Assembly (NCBI GenBank): GCA_030613145.1
Contig: JAUWMM010000178.1
Location: 1-5,133, forward strand
Length of the DNA: 5,133 nt
Direction: 5' to 3'
Origin: Desulfobacterales bacterium
Lineage (GTDB): Bacteria > Desulfobacterota > Desulfobacteria > Desulfobacterales > C00003060
How positions within the stretch are numbered: the stretch's first letter is position 1; each line of letters opens with the position of its first letter. Position numbers and translations under genes: made by a program. Below are positions 1 through 4,961 of this stretch, one piece after another. A model generated the notes under the pieces. That model did no database searches, was not told the origin of the DNA, and was given only the letters and a program-made list of their open reading frames with translations.

Positions 1-337
1 TTTTTGCCCTCGAAAGCAGCGAGAAAAAGCCACTTTTAAAGTGGCGTTGAAGGTCGAGGGTGATATCGAAGTCTTCTTGAGCTAAATCCTTGTAAAGATC
101 CCACACCGCTGGAACACCCTTGTGACGGTTAAAGACAATCATTTTGTCGATCTGAGGATGAGAAGCCACTAGTTCAGCCCATTTAGGCTCTACGAGCCAT
201 GTTATCCTGCTTTCCGGCATATTATTTTTGATATGAGACACCAAACAGAGCGCTCGTGCCACATCCCCCAGGGAACCCATCAGAATGATCAGAATCGAAG
301 GAGACGCCGTTGGCTTTTGAGTGGAAGTCGCAAACAT
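1..337 (-). CDS. GT9 family glycosyltransferase (heptosyltransferase-like), N-terminal part, cut by the window edge
   Basis: My own translation from the ATG at 337 gives 112 residues before the window ends. A stretch of aliphatic residues leads into GSLGDVARAL (residues 21-30). This is the GT9 N-terminal motif, with Asp25 at the position of the catalytic base in WaaC. It is followed by RITWLVEPKWAEL (44-56), HPQIDKMIVF (60-69) and DFDITLDLQRHFKSGFFSLL (89-108), all in the order and spacing of WaaC/WaaF-type enzymes. These transfer heptose from ADP-heptose to the inner core at the cytoplasmic face of the inner membrane. Which sugar this one moves cannot be told from the N-terminus. It lies 18 bases after the kinase gene, in the same frame, so it is probably co-transcribed. 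The start is uncertain: a GTG at 346 is in frame and sits 9 bases after GGGTGA, a better ribosome site than anything before the ATG. Confidence 0.87.
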   Translation of the reverse strand, partial: MFATSTQKPTASPSILIILMGSLGDVARALCLVSHIKNNMPESRITWLVEPKWAELVASHPQIDKMIVFNRHKGVPAVWDLYKDLAQEDFDITLDLQRHFKSGFFSLLSRAK

Positions 338-355
338 GGATAGCACTTTTTTTGT

Positions 356-1063
356 TCACCCTACCTCATAATTGTTTTGAAGCCCGGTGCATATCATTTC
401 GGAGAGCATTTCCGGCAAGCGATGCTTGATTACAGCTCGCCGCCAACGTCTGAGGTAATGATTTCGTAGCTTATTCTTGTTCTGCCGGGAAAGACAGGCT
501 TTGTCAAAATCAAGGATAAATACCCGGTCACCACTGTCCACTAATACATTGCCAGGATGTAAATAGGCATGAAAGATATTGTTTTTGATTAGAATGGAGA
601 GCTGGTCAATGAATTCTTTCATCACAATGTGAGCGTGTTCTTCGTCTGCGCAACTGAGTTCAGCAAGTGTTTGGTTCTGCTTAATCTCTCTGGTTACCAG
701 CCACCCTTTATAAAACAGGCCGCCCCGGAAGGCATAGGAAATCGGTTCGGGAGCATTTACCCCGAGGCTCCTTACTTTTTGCAACAGCTCATACTCAATC
801 TGGCAACGTGTTTTCCCCCACTTCAGGTACCTTCGTTTGACCAGGTATCGAATAAACCCGCCACGGGTATAATATTTAACGACCACCGCTCCTACCCCTT
901 CAAGCTGAGCAGTGGCGATCGAACTTCTGCCACCAAGGGCCGAATCAACGGTATTGGTAGGGTTATTGAAGAGCCTAATGAGCTGGTTTAATTGTCGGTC
1001 AGTAAGATCCGATGACGATCCGAAATGATACGAATCATATGTTTTGGTTAATGCCGTACTCAT
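356..1063 (-). CDS. KdkA-type Kdo/LPS core kinase family protein with a substituted catalytic Asp
   Basis: This 235-residue protein matches the 3-deoxy-D-manno-octulosonic acid kinase (KdkA/RfaP/InaA) group of small protein-kinase-like enzymes, which phosphorylate Kdo or core sugars in the cytoplasm. Visible landmarks are LGGR (43-46), a VVVKYYTRGGF segment (60-70) with the probable ATP-binding Lys63, RRYLKWGKTR (77-86), EYELL (90-94), GLFYKGWLVTREI (115-127) and the metal-binding DFD (185-187). The catalytic loop reads HAYLHPGN (165-172), whereas the family has HxDLxxxN. Tyr167 (TAT, 563-565) therefore replaces the catalytic Asp, although Asn172 and DFD are kept. The rest of the frame is intact and of normal family length. 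The ATG at 1063 is the only reasonable start because TAA lies in frame at 1076-1078; the ribosome site is weak (AAGG about 13 bases upstream). It is the first gene of a minus-strand pair with the GT9 gene. It may be catalytically dead, altered in function, or carry a recent point mutation. Confidence 0.85.
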   Translation of the reverse strand: MSTALTKTYDSYHFGSSSDLTDRQLNQLIRLFNNPTNTVDSALGGRSSIATAQLEGVGAVVVKYYTRGGFIRYLVKRRYLKWGKTRCQIEYELLQKVRSLGVNAPEPISYAFRGGLFYKGWLVTREIKQNQTLAELSCADEEHAHIVMKEFIDQLSILIKNNIFHAYLHPGNVLVDSGDRVFILDFDKACLSRQNKNKLRNHYLRRWRRAVIKHRLPEMLSEMICTGLQNNYEVG

Positions 1064-1114
1064 TACAGGGAACGAGCCTTATATTCTTCATCCTGAAACT
1101 CTAAGATATCTAAA

Positions 1115-1171
1115 TGATAAGAAGTTCTTTCTAAATCATGAGATTGTAAAAAAATGAGGCTTGTGTGTCAA
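1115..1171 (-). repeat. Shared promoter-leader module, copy 1
   Basis: This copy is 57 bases and the other, at 4577-4632, is 56 bases. Read on the plus strand, both begin TGATAAGAA-TTC-TT (14 of the first 16 bases identical). Both have a second block starting exactly 36 bases after the module start that runs from AAAATG to TTGTGTGTCAA (19 of 21 positions identical with a one-base gap). The sequence between the blocks, including the -10 box, is not conserved base by base. The two ends correspond to the -35 region and to the early transcribed leader. Confidence 0.65.
1143..1171 (-). promoter_or_regulatory. Sigma-70 type promoter for the kinase-GT9 operon
   Basis: Read on the minus strand, a perfect -35 box TTGACA (1171 to 1166) is followed by a 17-base spacer and the -10 box TACAAT (1148 to 1143), one mismatch from consensus. 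Transcription would start near 1136, giving a leader of about 70 bases before the ATG at 1063. The -35 region and part of the leader closely resemble those of the waaA promoter. Confidence 0.8.
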
Positions 1172-1220
1172 GAAAGTAATGGTTTCAACCTACGGTAATT
1201 TGAAGTGTTGCGGTTGATAG

Positions 1221-1442
1221 AGGGCTTGTAAAGCTGTTGACTTTAACAATCTACGTGATAAAGATTTTACAAACTGTGATTTCAAAATTGTGCCAGTTGG
1301 AAGTATGGTGACCAAAGCGATGGCGCTGACGGAAAATCATAACATGATACAAATTGTCGTTGTCGATAAGGACAATCGACCAGCGGGACTATTTCATTCA
1401 CATGAGCTTTTGGAAACTGGGATAGAAAGAAATGAGTGGTAA
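1221..1442 (+). pseudogene. kdsD: kdsD (arabinose-5-phosphate isomerase) remnant, C-terminal CBS domain only
   Basis: An open frame of 73 codons ends at TAA 1440-1442, is preceded in frame by TAG at 1218-1220, and has no gene-like start. Its translation matches the second CBS domain of KdsD/KpsF. LRDKDFTNCDFKIVPVGSMV occupies the place of the family's 'kDfMTrnPktvpvg' segment. It is followed by AMALTENHNMIQIVVVD, then NRPAGLFHSHELLETGI, equivalent to the typical 'grpvGlvHlHDLLraGi' ending. The N-terminal SIS domain (sugar isomerase) and first CBS domain are missing; upstream, traces in another frame (around 1184-1207) suggest a frameshift near 1208-1220. KdsD normally converts ribulose-5-phosphate to arabinose-5-phosphate, the first step of Kdo synthesis. 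The frame overlaps the lpxL start by 11 bases, as expected of an old kdsD-lpxL operon. A short peptide from ATG 1305 is possible but unlikely to be functional. Confidence 0.72.
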
Positions 1443-2388
1443 AGGTCTTCGTAAAAGGATCAAGAGGTGGCTTGTTTATGTTTTCGTTCTATTCTTCGTT
1501 AGGGTTCTTCGGAGTGTGAACCGGTTAACAGCCATTCGACTGACCCTTCTTATAGGGAGAATAGCTTTTTATTTAGCTAAAGGCGCACGAAATAGAACCA
1601 TCCGACATTTGACTTTGGCATTTGGCACTGAAAAATCACCTAAAGAAATCAGGAGGTTGGCTCGACAAGTTTTTCTGAACCTTGCTGTGTCTGCTGCTGA
1701 TGCCATCAGATTACCAATTTTGGTCGAACAAGGCTTAAATAGTTTTGTTACAGTTGAAGGATTTCATCATCTCAAGAATGCACATGCAAAAGGGAAAGGG
1801 ACAATTTTACTAAGTGGACATTTTGGCAATTGGGAATTACTCGGAGCATGGTTAGTGCAAAATGGCATCCCTCTCAAGGTGATCGCAAGGCCGGCCTACG
1901 ATCCTCGTCTAGATGAAATGCTTGTCGATATCCGCAATAAAACAGGATATACGAACATACCGCGTGGCAAGGGTACAAAAGAAATCGTGCGAAGTTTGAA
2001 ACTTGGTTATGCACTCGGACTCCTTGTTGATCAAGATACAAAAGTTAAGGGAGTATTTGTAAATTTCTTTGGTCGACCAGCCCATACGGCCACTGGCCCT
2101 ATAATCCTCTCACAAAAATTTAGTGCACCAATCGTCCCGATTTTTATTCGACTCCGTGAAGATCTGACTTATCACGTTTATTGTGGTGAAGAATTGTCCT
2201 TGGAAAACACAGGTGACGAAGAACGTGATCTGATAGTAAACACGCAAAAATGTTCCGATGTGTCTGAAGGGATAATTCGTCGCTTCCCCGATCAATGGGT
2301 GTGGATGCATCGGCGGTGGAAGAAACAACCAACTTTACCGATCCCATCCTCCAAGGCCAAAATGGCTTTCATCCGGTTTCTTCCATAA
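1432..2388 (+). CDS. lpxL: Lipid A biosynthesis acyltransferase (LpxL/HtrB family)
   Basis: This 318-residue protein has the length and layout of the lysophospholipid/lipid A late acyltransferase family, inner-membrane enzymes that add a secondary acyl chain from acyl-ACP to Kdo-lipid A. A basic N-terminus (K4-R12) precedes a hydrophobic anchor (about 13-27). [15 protein letters not shown] (51-65) is the family's 'r.hrrI...Nl..aFp' segment. The catalytic H-x4-E motif is HFGNWE (His130, Glu135) after GTILLSG. LLVDQD (197-202), [14 protein letters not shown] (210-223) and the signature [15 protein letters not shown] (284-298) complete it. Everything needed for activity appears present. The ATG at 1432 overlaps the end of the kdsD relic, and the ribosome site is weak (GAAAGAA), which fits former translational coupling. 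The gene is clearly AT-rich compared with kdsB and waaA. LpxL, LpxM and LpxP cannot be told apart from sequence alone. Its 3' end overlaps that of kdsB. Confidence 0.93.
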   Translation: MSGKGLRKRIKRWLVYVFVLFFVRVLRSVNRLTAIRLTLLIGRIAFYLAKGARNRTIRHLTLAFGTEKSPKEIRRLARQVFLNLAVSAADAIRLPILVEQGLNSFVTVEGFHHLKNAHAKGKGTILLSGHFGNWELLGAWLVQNGIPLKVIARPAYDPRLDEMLVDIRNKTGYTNIPRGKGTKEIVRSLKLGYALGLLVDQDTKVKGVFVNFFGRPAHTATGPIILSQKFSAPIVPIFIRLREDLTYHVYCGEELSLENTGDEERDLIVNTQKCSDVSEGIIRRFPDQWVWMHRRWKKQPTLPIPSSKAKMAFIRFLP

Positions 2389-3115
2389 GGATTTTGCTTA
2401 CGGTCTTTATGTCGTCGGGCCGATCTACGCCTATGCTTCGGTGATCGGTCACCACAACGTGAATCGGAATTCCGTTTTCAAGGAAACGCAGTTGTTCAAG
2501 TCTTTCTATGGTTTCAAGACGGCTTGGGTTTAGAACCACGAATTGTTCCAGAATACTCATGCGGAAAGCATACAGCCCGATGTGTCCGTAAAACTCATCC
2601 CCTTGCCCTTCGCGAGGATGTGGGATAGGGGAGCGGGAAAAATAGAGGGCTCTACCATCTTTCGCGAATACTACCTTGACCCGGTCCGGGTTCTTGGCCT
2701 CCTTTAAGTCGATTTTTCTCGCCAGGGTCGTTACCCGTACCTCCGGGTCCGTGAATGGGCGGACGAGGTCGGTGAGCATAGCCGGATCAAGCGCGGGCTC
2801 GTCGCCCTGGATGTTTACCACAACGGCGTCTTTGGGGACTCGAAGTAGCACGGCCGCTTCCAGAACCCGGTCAGTGCCGCTTGGGTGGTCGTCTCGTGTC
2901 ATAAGGACCGGAACTTCCAGCTCTTTAGCGGCGGATTTAATCCGCTCGTCGTCCGTGGCCAGGACGATCTGCGACAGTTGGGGACACTGTCTGGCCCGCT
3001 CAAAAACATGCCAGAACATGGGCCTGCCGAGAATCTCAGCCAGCGGCTTGCCGGGAAAACGCTTAGATCTATAGCGTGCTGGGATGATCCCATAGCATTT
3101 TGGAAGTTTATTCAT
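2369..3115 (-). CDS. kdsB: 3-deoxy-manno-octulosonate cytidylyltransferase (CMP-Kdo synthetase)
   Basis: KdsB couples Kdo to CTP, giving CMP-Kdo and pyrophosphate in the cytoplasm; CMP-Kdo is the donor used by WaaA. The 248-residue length is typical of KdsB. Motifs appear in order: [16 protein letters not shown] (10-25, nucleotide-binding loop), ATDD (53-56), HPSGTDR (77-83), NIQGDEP (101-107, with metal-binding Asp105), YFSRSPIP (158-165), HIGLYAFR (178-185), [11 protein letters not shown] (200-210) and VDRPDDI (230-236, where VDTPxDL is usual). No key residue is missing. The ATG at 3115 has a strong Shine-Dalgarno site GAGGAG with 10-base spacing. It lies 24 bases after the waaA stop on the same strand, so the two steps that make and use CMP-Kdo are encoded together. 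The last 20 bases overlap the 3' end of lpxL on the opposite strand. Confidence 0.97.
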   Translation of the reverse strand: MNKLPKCYGIIPARYRSKRFPGKPLAEILGRPMFWHVFERARQCPQLSQIVLATDDERIKSAAKELEVPVLMTRDDHPSGTDRVLEAAVLLRVPKDAVVVNIQGDEPALDPAMLTDLVRPFTDPEVRVTTLARKIDLKEAKNPDRVKVVFAKDGRALYFSRSPIPHPREGQGDEFYGHIGLYAFRMSILEQFVVLNPSRLETIERLEQLRFLENGIPIHVVVTDHRSIGVDRPDDIKTVSKILMEETG

Positions 3116-3125
3116 TAAAGAACTG

Positions 3126-3131
3126 CTCCTC
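3126..3131 (-). promoter_or_regulatory. Ribosome-binding site of kdsB
   Basis: Read on the minus strand this is GAGGAG, ten bases before the kdsB ATG and inside the short waaA-kdsB gap. It fixes the start of kdsB and is the strongest Shine-Dalgarno sequence in the window. Confidence 0.8.
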
Positions 3132-3139
3132 GGCGTTGT

Positions 3140-4444
3140 TTACGTGTTATTGAGAAATTCGTTAATAAGACGGCAGGCGCGTATTGTTCCGCCCTGTCGG
3201 TCTTTCACATACCTGATGGCCGCTTCACGGACTTTTTCGTGCGACGGCGACTTTTCTATGTCCTCCACCAGGATGTCTGCAACTTCCTTCCAGTCGGCCG
3301 CTATGCGGACAAGCCTTTGTTCCACGATTTCATGGCCAACCCAGGCGAAGTTTTCCCAGGAGGGACCGATAACGGGGACGACCCCGCAGGTGAGCGCTTC
3401 CAGAAAATTCTGCCCGCCGAGAGGCGCAAGGCTGCCACCCACGAAGGCGGCTTGTGACAGTTTGTAGGCCAGGGTCAGCTCGCCAAAAGTATCCCAGAGG
3501 ATGACCGAACCAGAAGGGACGTGCTTTTCGGTTTTGGACCGCAACGTCCATGCTATTGCCAGACGGTCCAGAGCCTTTCCCCAGTACTTTATCCTGTGCA
3601 TGTGTCTTGGAAAGAGACCGATTATTGTCTTTGGTCGCCTGTGGTGAATATCAAGGATGATCCTTTCGACGACGGATTCCTCCTCACGCCTGACAGAACC
3701 GAGCACAACTAACGGGATGTCGGGCCGAAGAATATCTTCGAGTGGATTTCTTGTGTGGCGCGCGGGCTCAGTGCGGCCGAGCCGGTCGAATTTCATGTTC
3801 GGCATCACATCCACGTGTTCTCTGCCGAATAGCGTGGCAAAGCGTTTGGCGTCGTTTTCAGATATGGCGAGAATTTTATCCGGTCTGAGCGTATGCCAAA
3901 GCGAGGGCCAGGTGAGATACCTGGTCAGGCTTTTAGCGGTAATCCTGCCATTTATTATCAATGTTTTGCAGCCGTATTTTTTCAAGGCGCGGAGGAGACC
4001 GGGCCACATCTCCGATTCCAGGAGAACCATGATCTTGGGGCGAATGTTATTGACGGCCGTCTCCATGATAGCGGGCTTGTCAAACGGAAAATAGGCTCTG
4101 TATGCGCTCACGCCCCTATTGTTCGGGGTAATGTCGTTAATGGCACGATCCAGGATTTCCATTCCCTGGCTGGTGTTGGAGGTCATCATGACCCTGATCG
4201 GGCGGGCGGGTTTCAAGTTTCTGAGGAGCGCCCAGGCCAGATAGGATTCTCCGGCTGAGGCGGCTTGAATCCACAGGTTTGCCGTGTTTATCTTTTGCTG
4301 AAGTGTCCGCTGCTCGAATCCCTCGGCAAGGCGGTGGTTAAAGCGAAGCGCAGGTATGGCGAGCCCCCAGCCCAAGTTATAGAGCCAAAAGGCAGCCTTC
4401 TTTGCTATGTTGTTCGACACGAGTTCGTTAACCCCTGTTGGCAA
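3140..4444 (-). CDS. waaA: 3-deoxy-D-manno-octulosonic acid transferase (Kdo transferase, GT30)
   Basis: WaaA transfers one or more Kdo residues from CMP-Kdo to the lipid A precursor at the cytoplasmic face of the inner membrane. The protein shows the N-terminal membrane-associated segment AAFWLYNLGWGLAIPALR, the LWIQAASAGE segment whose Glu is the expected catalytic base, VMMTSNTSQG, YFPFDKP, VLLESEMWPGLL, NGRIT, VLGSVRREEE, IGLFPRH, AAFVGGSLAPLGGQNFLEAL and GPSWENF. All are characteristic GT30 blocks. The frame is open from 4507, but no ATG exists upstream of the conserved region. TTG at 4507 gives 455 residues. TTG at 4444, seven bases after GAGAAGGA, gives 434. GTG at 4420, eleven bases after AGGGG, gives 426 and puts the catalytic Glu near residue 58. 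I chose 4444 for its ribosome site; 4420 fits family length (about 425) equally well. It is co-transcribed with kdsB. The gene is GC-rich relative to lpxL. Confidence 0.95.
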   Translation of the reverse strand: MPTGVNELVSNNIAKKAAFWLYNLGWGLAIPALRFNHRLAEGFEQRTLQQKINTANLWIQAASAGESYLAWALLRNLKPARPIRVMMTSNTSQGMEILDRAINDITPNNRGVSAYRAYFPFDKPAIMETAVNNIRPKIMVLLESEMWPGLLRALKKYGCKTLIINGRITAKSLTRYLTWPSLWHTLRPDKILAISENDAKRFATLFGREHVDVMPNMKFDRLGRTEPARHTRNPLEDILRPDIPLVVLGSVRREEESVVERIILDIHHRRPKTIIGLFPRHMHRIKYWGKALDRLAIAWTLRSKTEKHVPSGSVILWDTFGELTLAYKLSQAAFVGGSLAPLGGQNFLEALTCGVVPVIGPSWENFAWVGHEIVEQRLVRIAADWKEVADILVEDIEKSPSHEKVREAAIRYVKDRQGGTIRACRLINEFLNNT

Positions 4445-4628
4445 AGTATATTCCTTCTCTTGTGTCCTCAAGACCGCATTCGATAAACCTGGCGATGAGA
4501 TCTTCAAACAAATATCCCGGTTCCGCTGCGGCCTATGGCTGCAAACTGATCGGACTCATTCCCGGAAGCGTGTTTGTGATAAGAACTTCCTTTAGGACGA
4601 AGGATAATAGTGAAAATGCGGTTGTGTG
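4428..4628 (-). pseudogene. Possible gene remnant in the waaA leader, broken by an in-frame TAG
   Basis: On the minus strand, a frame runs from just after a TGA (4629-4631) to a TAA at 4428-4430, interrupted only by TAG at 4533-4535. The downstream half reads like protein (FEDLIARFIECGLEDTREGI is part of it). The upstream half contains KEVLITNTLPGMSPIS, which resembles the C-terminal region of class IV aminotransferases such as PabC-like enzymes ('evfltNsl.gv.Pv'). No start codon in a good context exists and it overlaps the waaA promoter and start, so it could also be chance. Identification is tentative. Confidence 0.25.
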
Positions 4629-4632
4629 TCAA
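4577..4632 (-). repeat. Shared promoter-leader module, copy 2
   Basis: This is the partner of the copy at 1115-1171. The -35 half is nearly identical and the TGATAAGAA block (read on the plus strand) lies at the same distance from it. In the transcribed direction the second block reads TTCTTATCA, starting about 12 bases after the predicted transcription start. The likely meaning is common regulation of the waaA-kdsB and kinase-GT9 operons. Confidence 0.65.
4604..4632 (-). promoter_or_regulatory. Sigma-70 type promoter for the waaA-kdsB operon
   Basis: Read on the minus strand, TTGACA (4632 to 4627, perfect -35) is followed by a 17-base spacer and TATTAT (4609 to 4604, one mismatch from TATAAT). 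Predicted transcription starts near 4597. This leaves a leader of roughly 90 to 180 bases depending on which waaA start is used. Confidence 0.82.
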
Positions 4633-4651
4633 TTTTAAACCACACACACAA
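4622..4651. repeat. 8-base inverted repeat spanning the waaA -35 box
   Basis: TTGTGTGT (4622-4629) and ACACACAA (4644-4651) are perfect inverted repeats separated by 14 bases, and the left arm overlaps the -35 hexamer of the waaA promoter. The position suits an operator, but both arms are low-complexity GT/CA runs, so chance is a real alternative. The kinase promoter keeps the left arm but lacks the right one. Confidence 0.4.
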
Positions 4652-4672
4652 ACGCCCTTTGTGTTGGGCGTT
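4651..4672 (-). terminator. Terminator-like hairpin upstream of the waaA promoter
   Basis: AACGCCC (4651-4657) and GGGCGTT (4666-4672) form a perfect 7-base-pair stem with an 8-base loop. On the minus strand the stem is followed by TGTGTGTG, a weak U-containing tail, so it could end transcripts arriving from the right before the waaA promoter. On the plus strand there is no T-run. A second small palindrome, ACAGC-TTA-GCTGT, lies at 4674-4686. Confidence 0.35.
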
Positions 4673-4710
4673 GACAGCTTAGCTGTTGTTTGTTACTCGT
4701 TATTCTCCTT

Positions 4711-4896
4711 TTAGATTCTTGCAAGCCATGTCCATGTATTTTGAAGAAATTCAAGATACAGTGGATTGGAGATATGTGTCTGTGCTGCTTGGATTATCGA
4801 GTCGTTTACGCTGTTTAGAACCTTTTTTATTGATGTACTTTTGGCAAAAATGGCCACAATAAAGTCGTCGAAGGGTCTTGAAAGAGCTTCTAACAA
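4711..4896 (-). pseudogene. Possible Rpn/PD-(D/E)XK nuclease (putative transposase) family fragment
   Basis: This is a 61-codon frame from a TTG at 4896, with an in-frame TGA just upstream and no Shine-Dalgarno site. Its translation begins with LEALSRPFDDFIVAIFAK and continues with KKVLNSVNDSIIQAA and ISNPLYLEFLQ. The pattern 'PfDdf...iF.....kk.Ll.fiNsvl...........i.NP...' is typical of the N-terminus of Rpn/YhgA-like recombination-promoting nucleases. The fragment stops before the PD-(D/E)XK catalytic residues, while intact members are about 250-300 residues. If correct it is a 3'-truncated relic. Similarity is judged by eye and is weak. Confidence 0.3.
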
Positions 4897-4961
4897 TTGT
4901 CACTTGTCGAAAATTGATGATATATTTGGCAGGGAAAAGAGAAGAACAGAGGTAACGGAGA

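Larger units (their letters stand above)
1064..1220. other. Divergent intergenic region with kinase promoter and possible extra gene remnants
   Basis: This stretch holds the minus-strand promoter and leader of the kinase gene. On the minus strand a 34-codon open frame with no start codon runs from 1167 to a TAA at 1063-1065 that overlaps the kinase ATG as TAATG. On the plus strand, 1158-1208 can be read as ending in VSTYGNLK, which resembles the TDGDLR turn between the CBS domains of KdsD. The relic downstream may therefore begin here in another frame. I recognise no complete gene in it. Confidence 0.5.
4640..4961. other. Intergenic region between waaA promoter and second acyltransferase gene
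   Basis: This stretch of about 320 AT-rich bases has no confident gene. It contains the inverted repeats near 4640-4690, a possible nuclease/transposase-family fragment on the minus strand (4711-4896), and the upstream region of the acyltransferase gene that starts near 4962. I see no clear promoter for that gene. Confidence 0.5.

Noticed and set aside
29..45. Perfect inverted repeat GCCACTTT-T-AAAGTGGC, like a terminator or operator stem
   Set aside because: It lies inside the GT9 coding region, encodes conserved-region residues (RHFKSGF) and has no T-run.
629..991. 120-codon plus-strand open frame antisense to the kinase
   Set aside because: It is the shadow of a gene with clear family motifs; its own translation shows no recognisable domain.
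1237..1264. TTGACT followed by TAAAGA at 16 bases, a possible plus-strand promoter for lpxL
   Set aside because: The -10 is poor and the site lies inside the kdsD relic frame; not enough to call, though lpxL must have some promoter upstream.
2676..3074. 132-codon plus-strand frame antisense to kdsB
   Set aside because: Ser/Thr/Arg-rich translation typical of a GC-rich antisense shadow; kdsB on the other strand is unambiguous.
3657..4258. Overlapping plus-strand frames of 145 and 121 codons antisense to waaA
   Set aside because: Both are shadows of waaA, which carries the GT30 motifs over this interval; no plausible ribosome sites or domains.
4671..4699. Plus-strand TTGACA with TACTCG 17 bases downstream, a possible promoter for the second acyltransferase gene
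   Set aside because: Good -35 but a -10 with few matches, and it lies about 260 bases from the gene.
4705..4710. Minus-strand AAGGAG that looks like a ribosome site
   Set aside because: No start codon follows at a usable distance.
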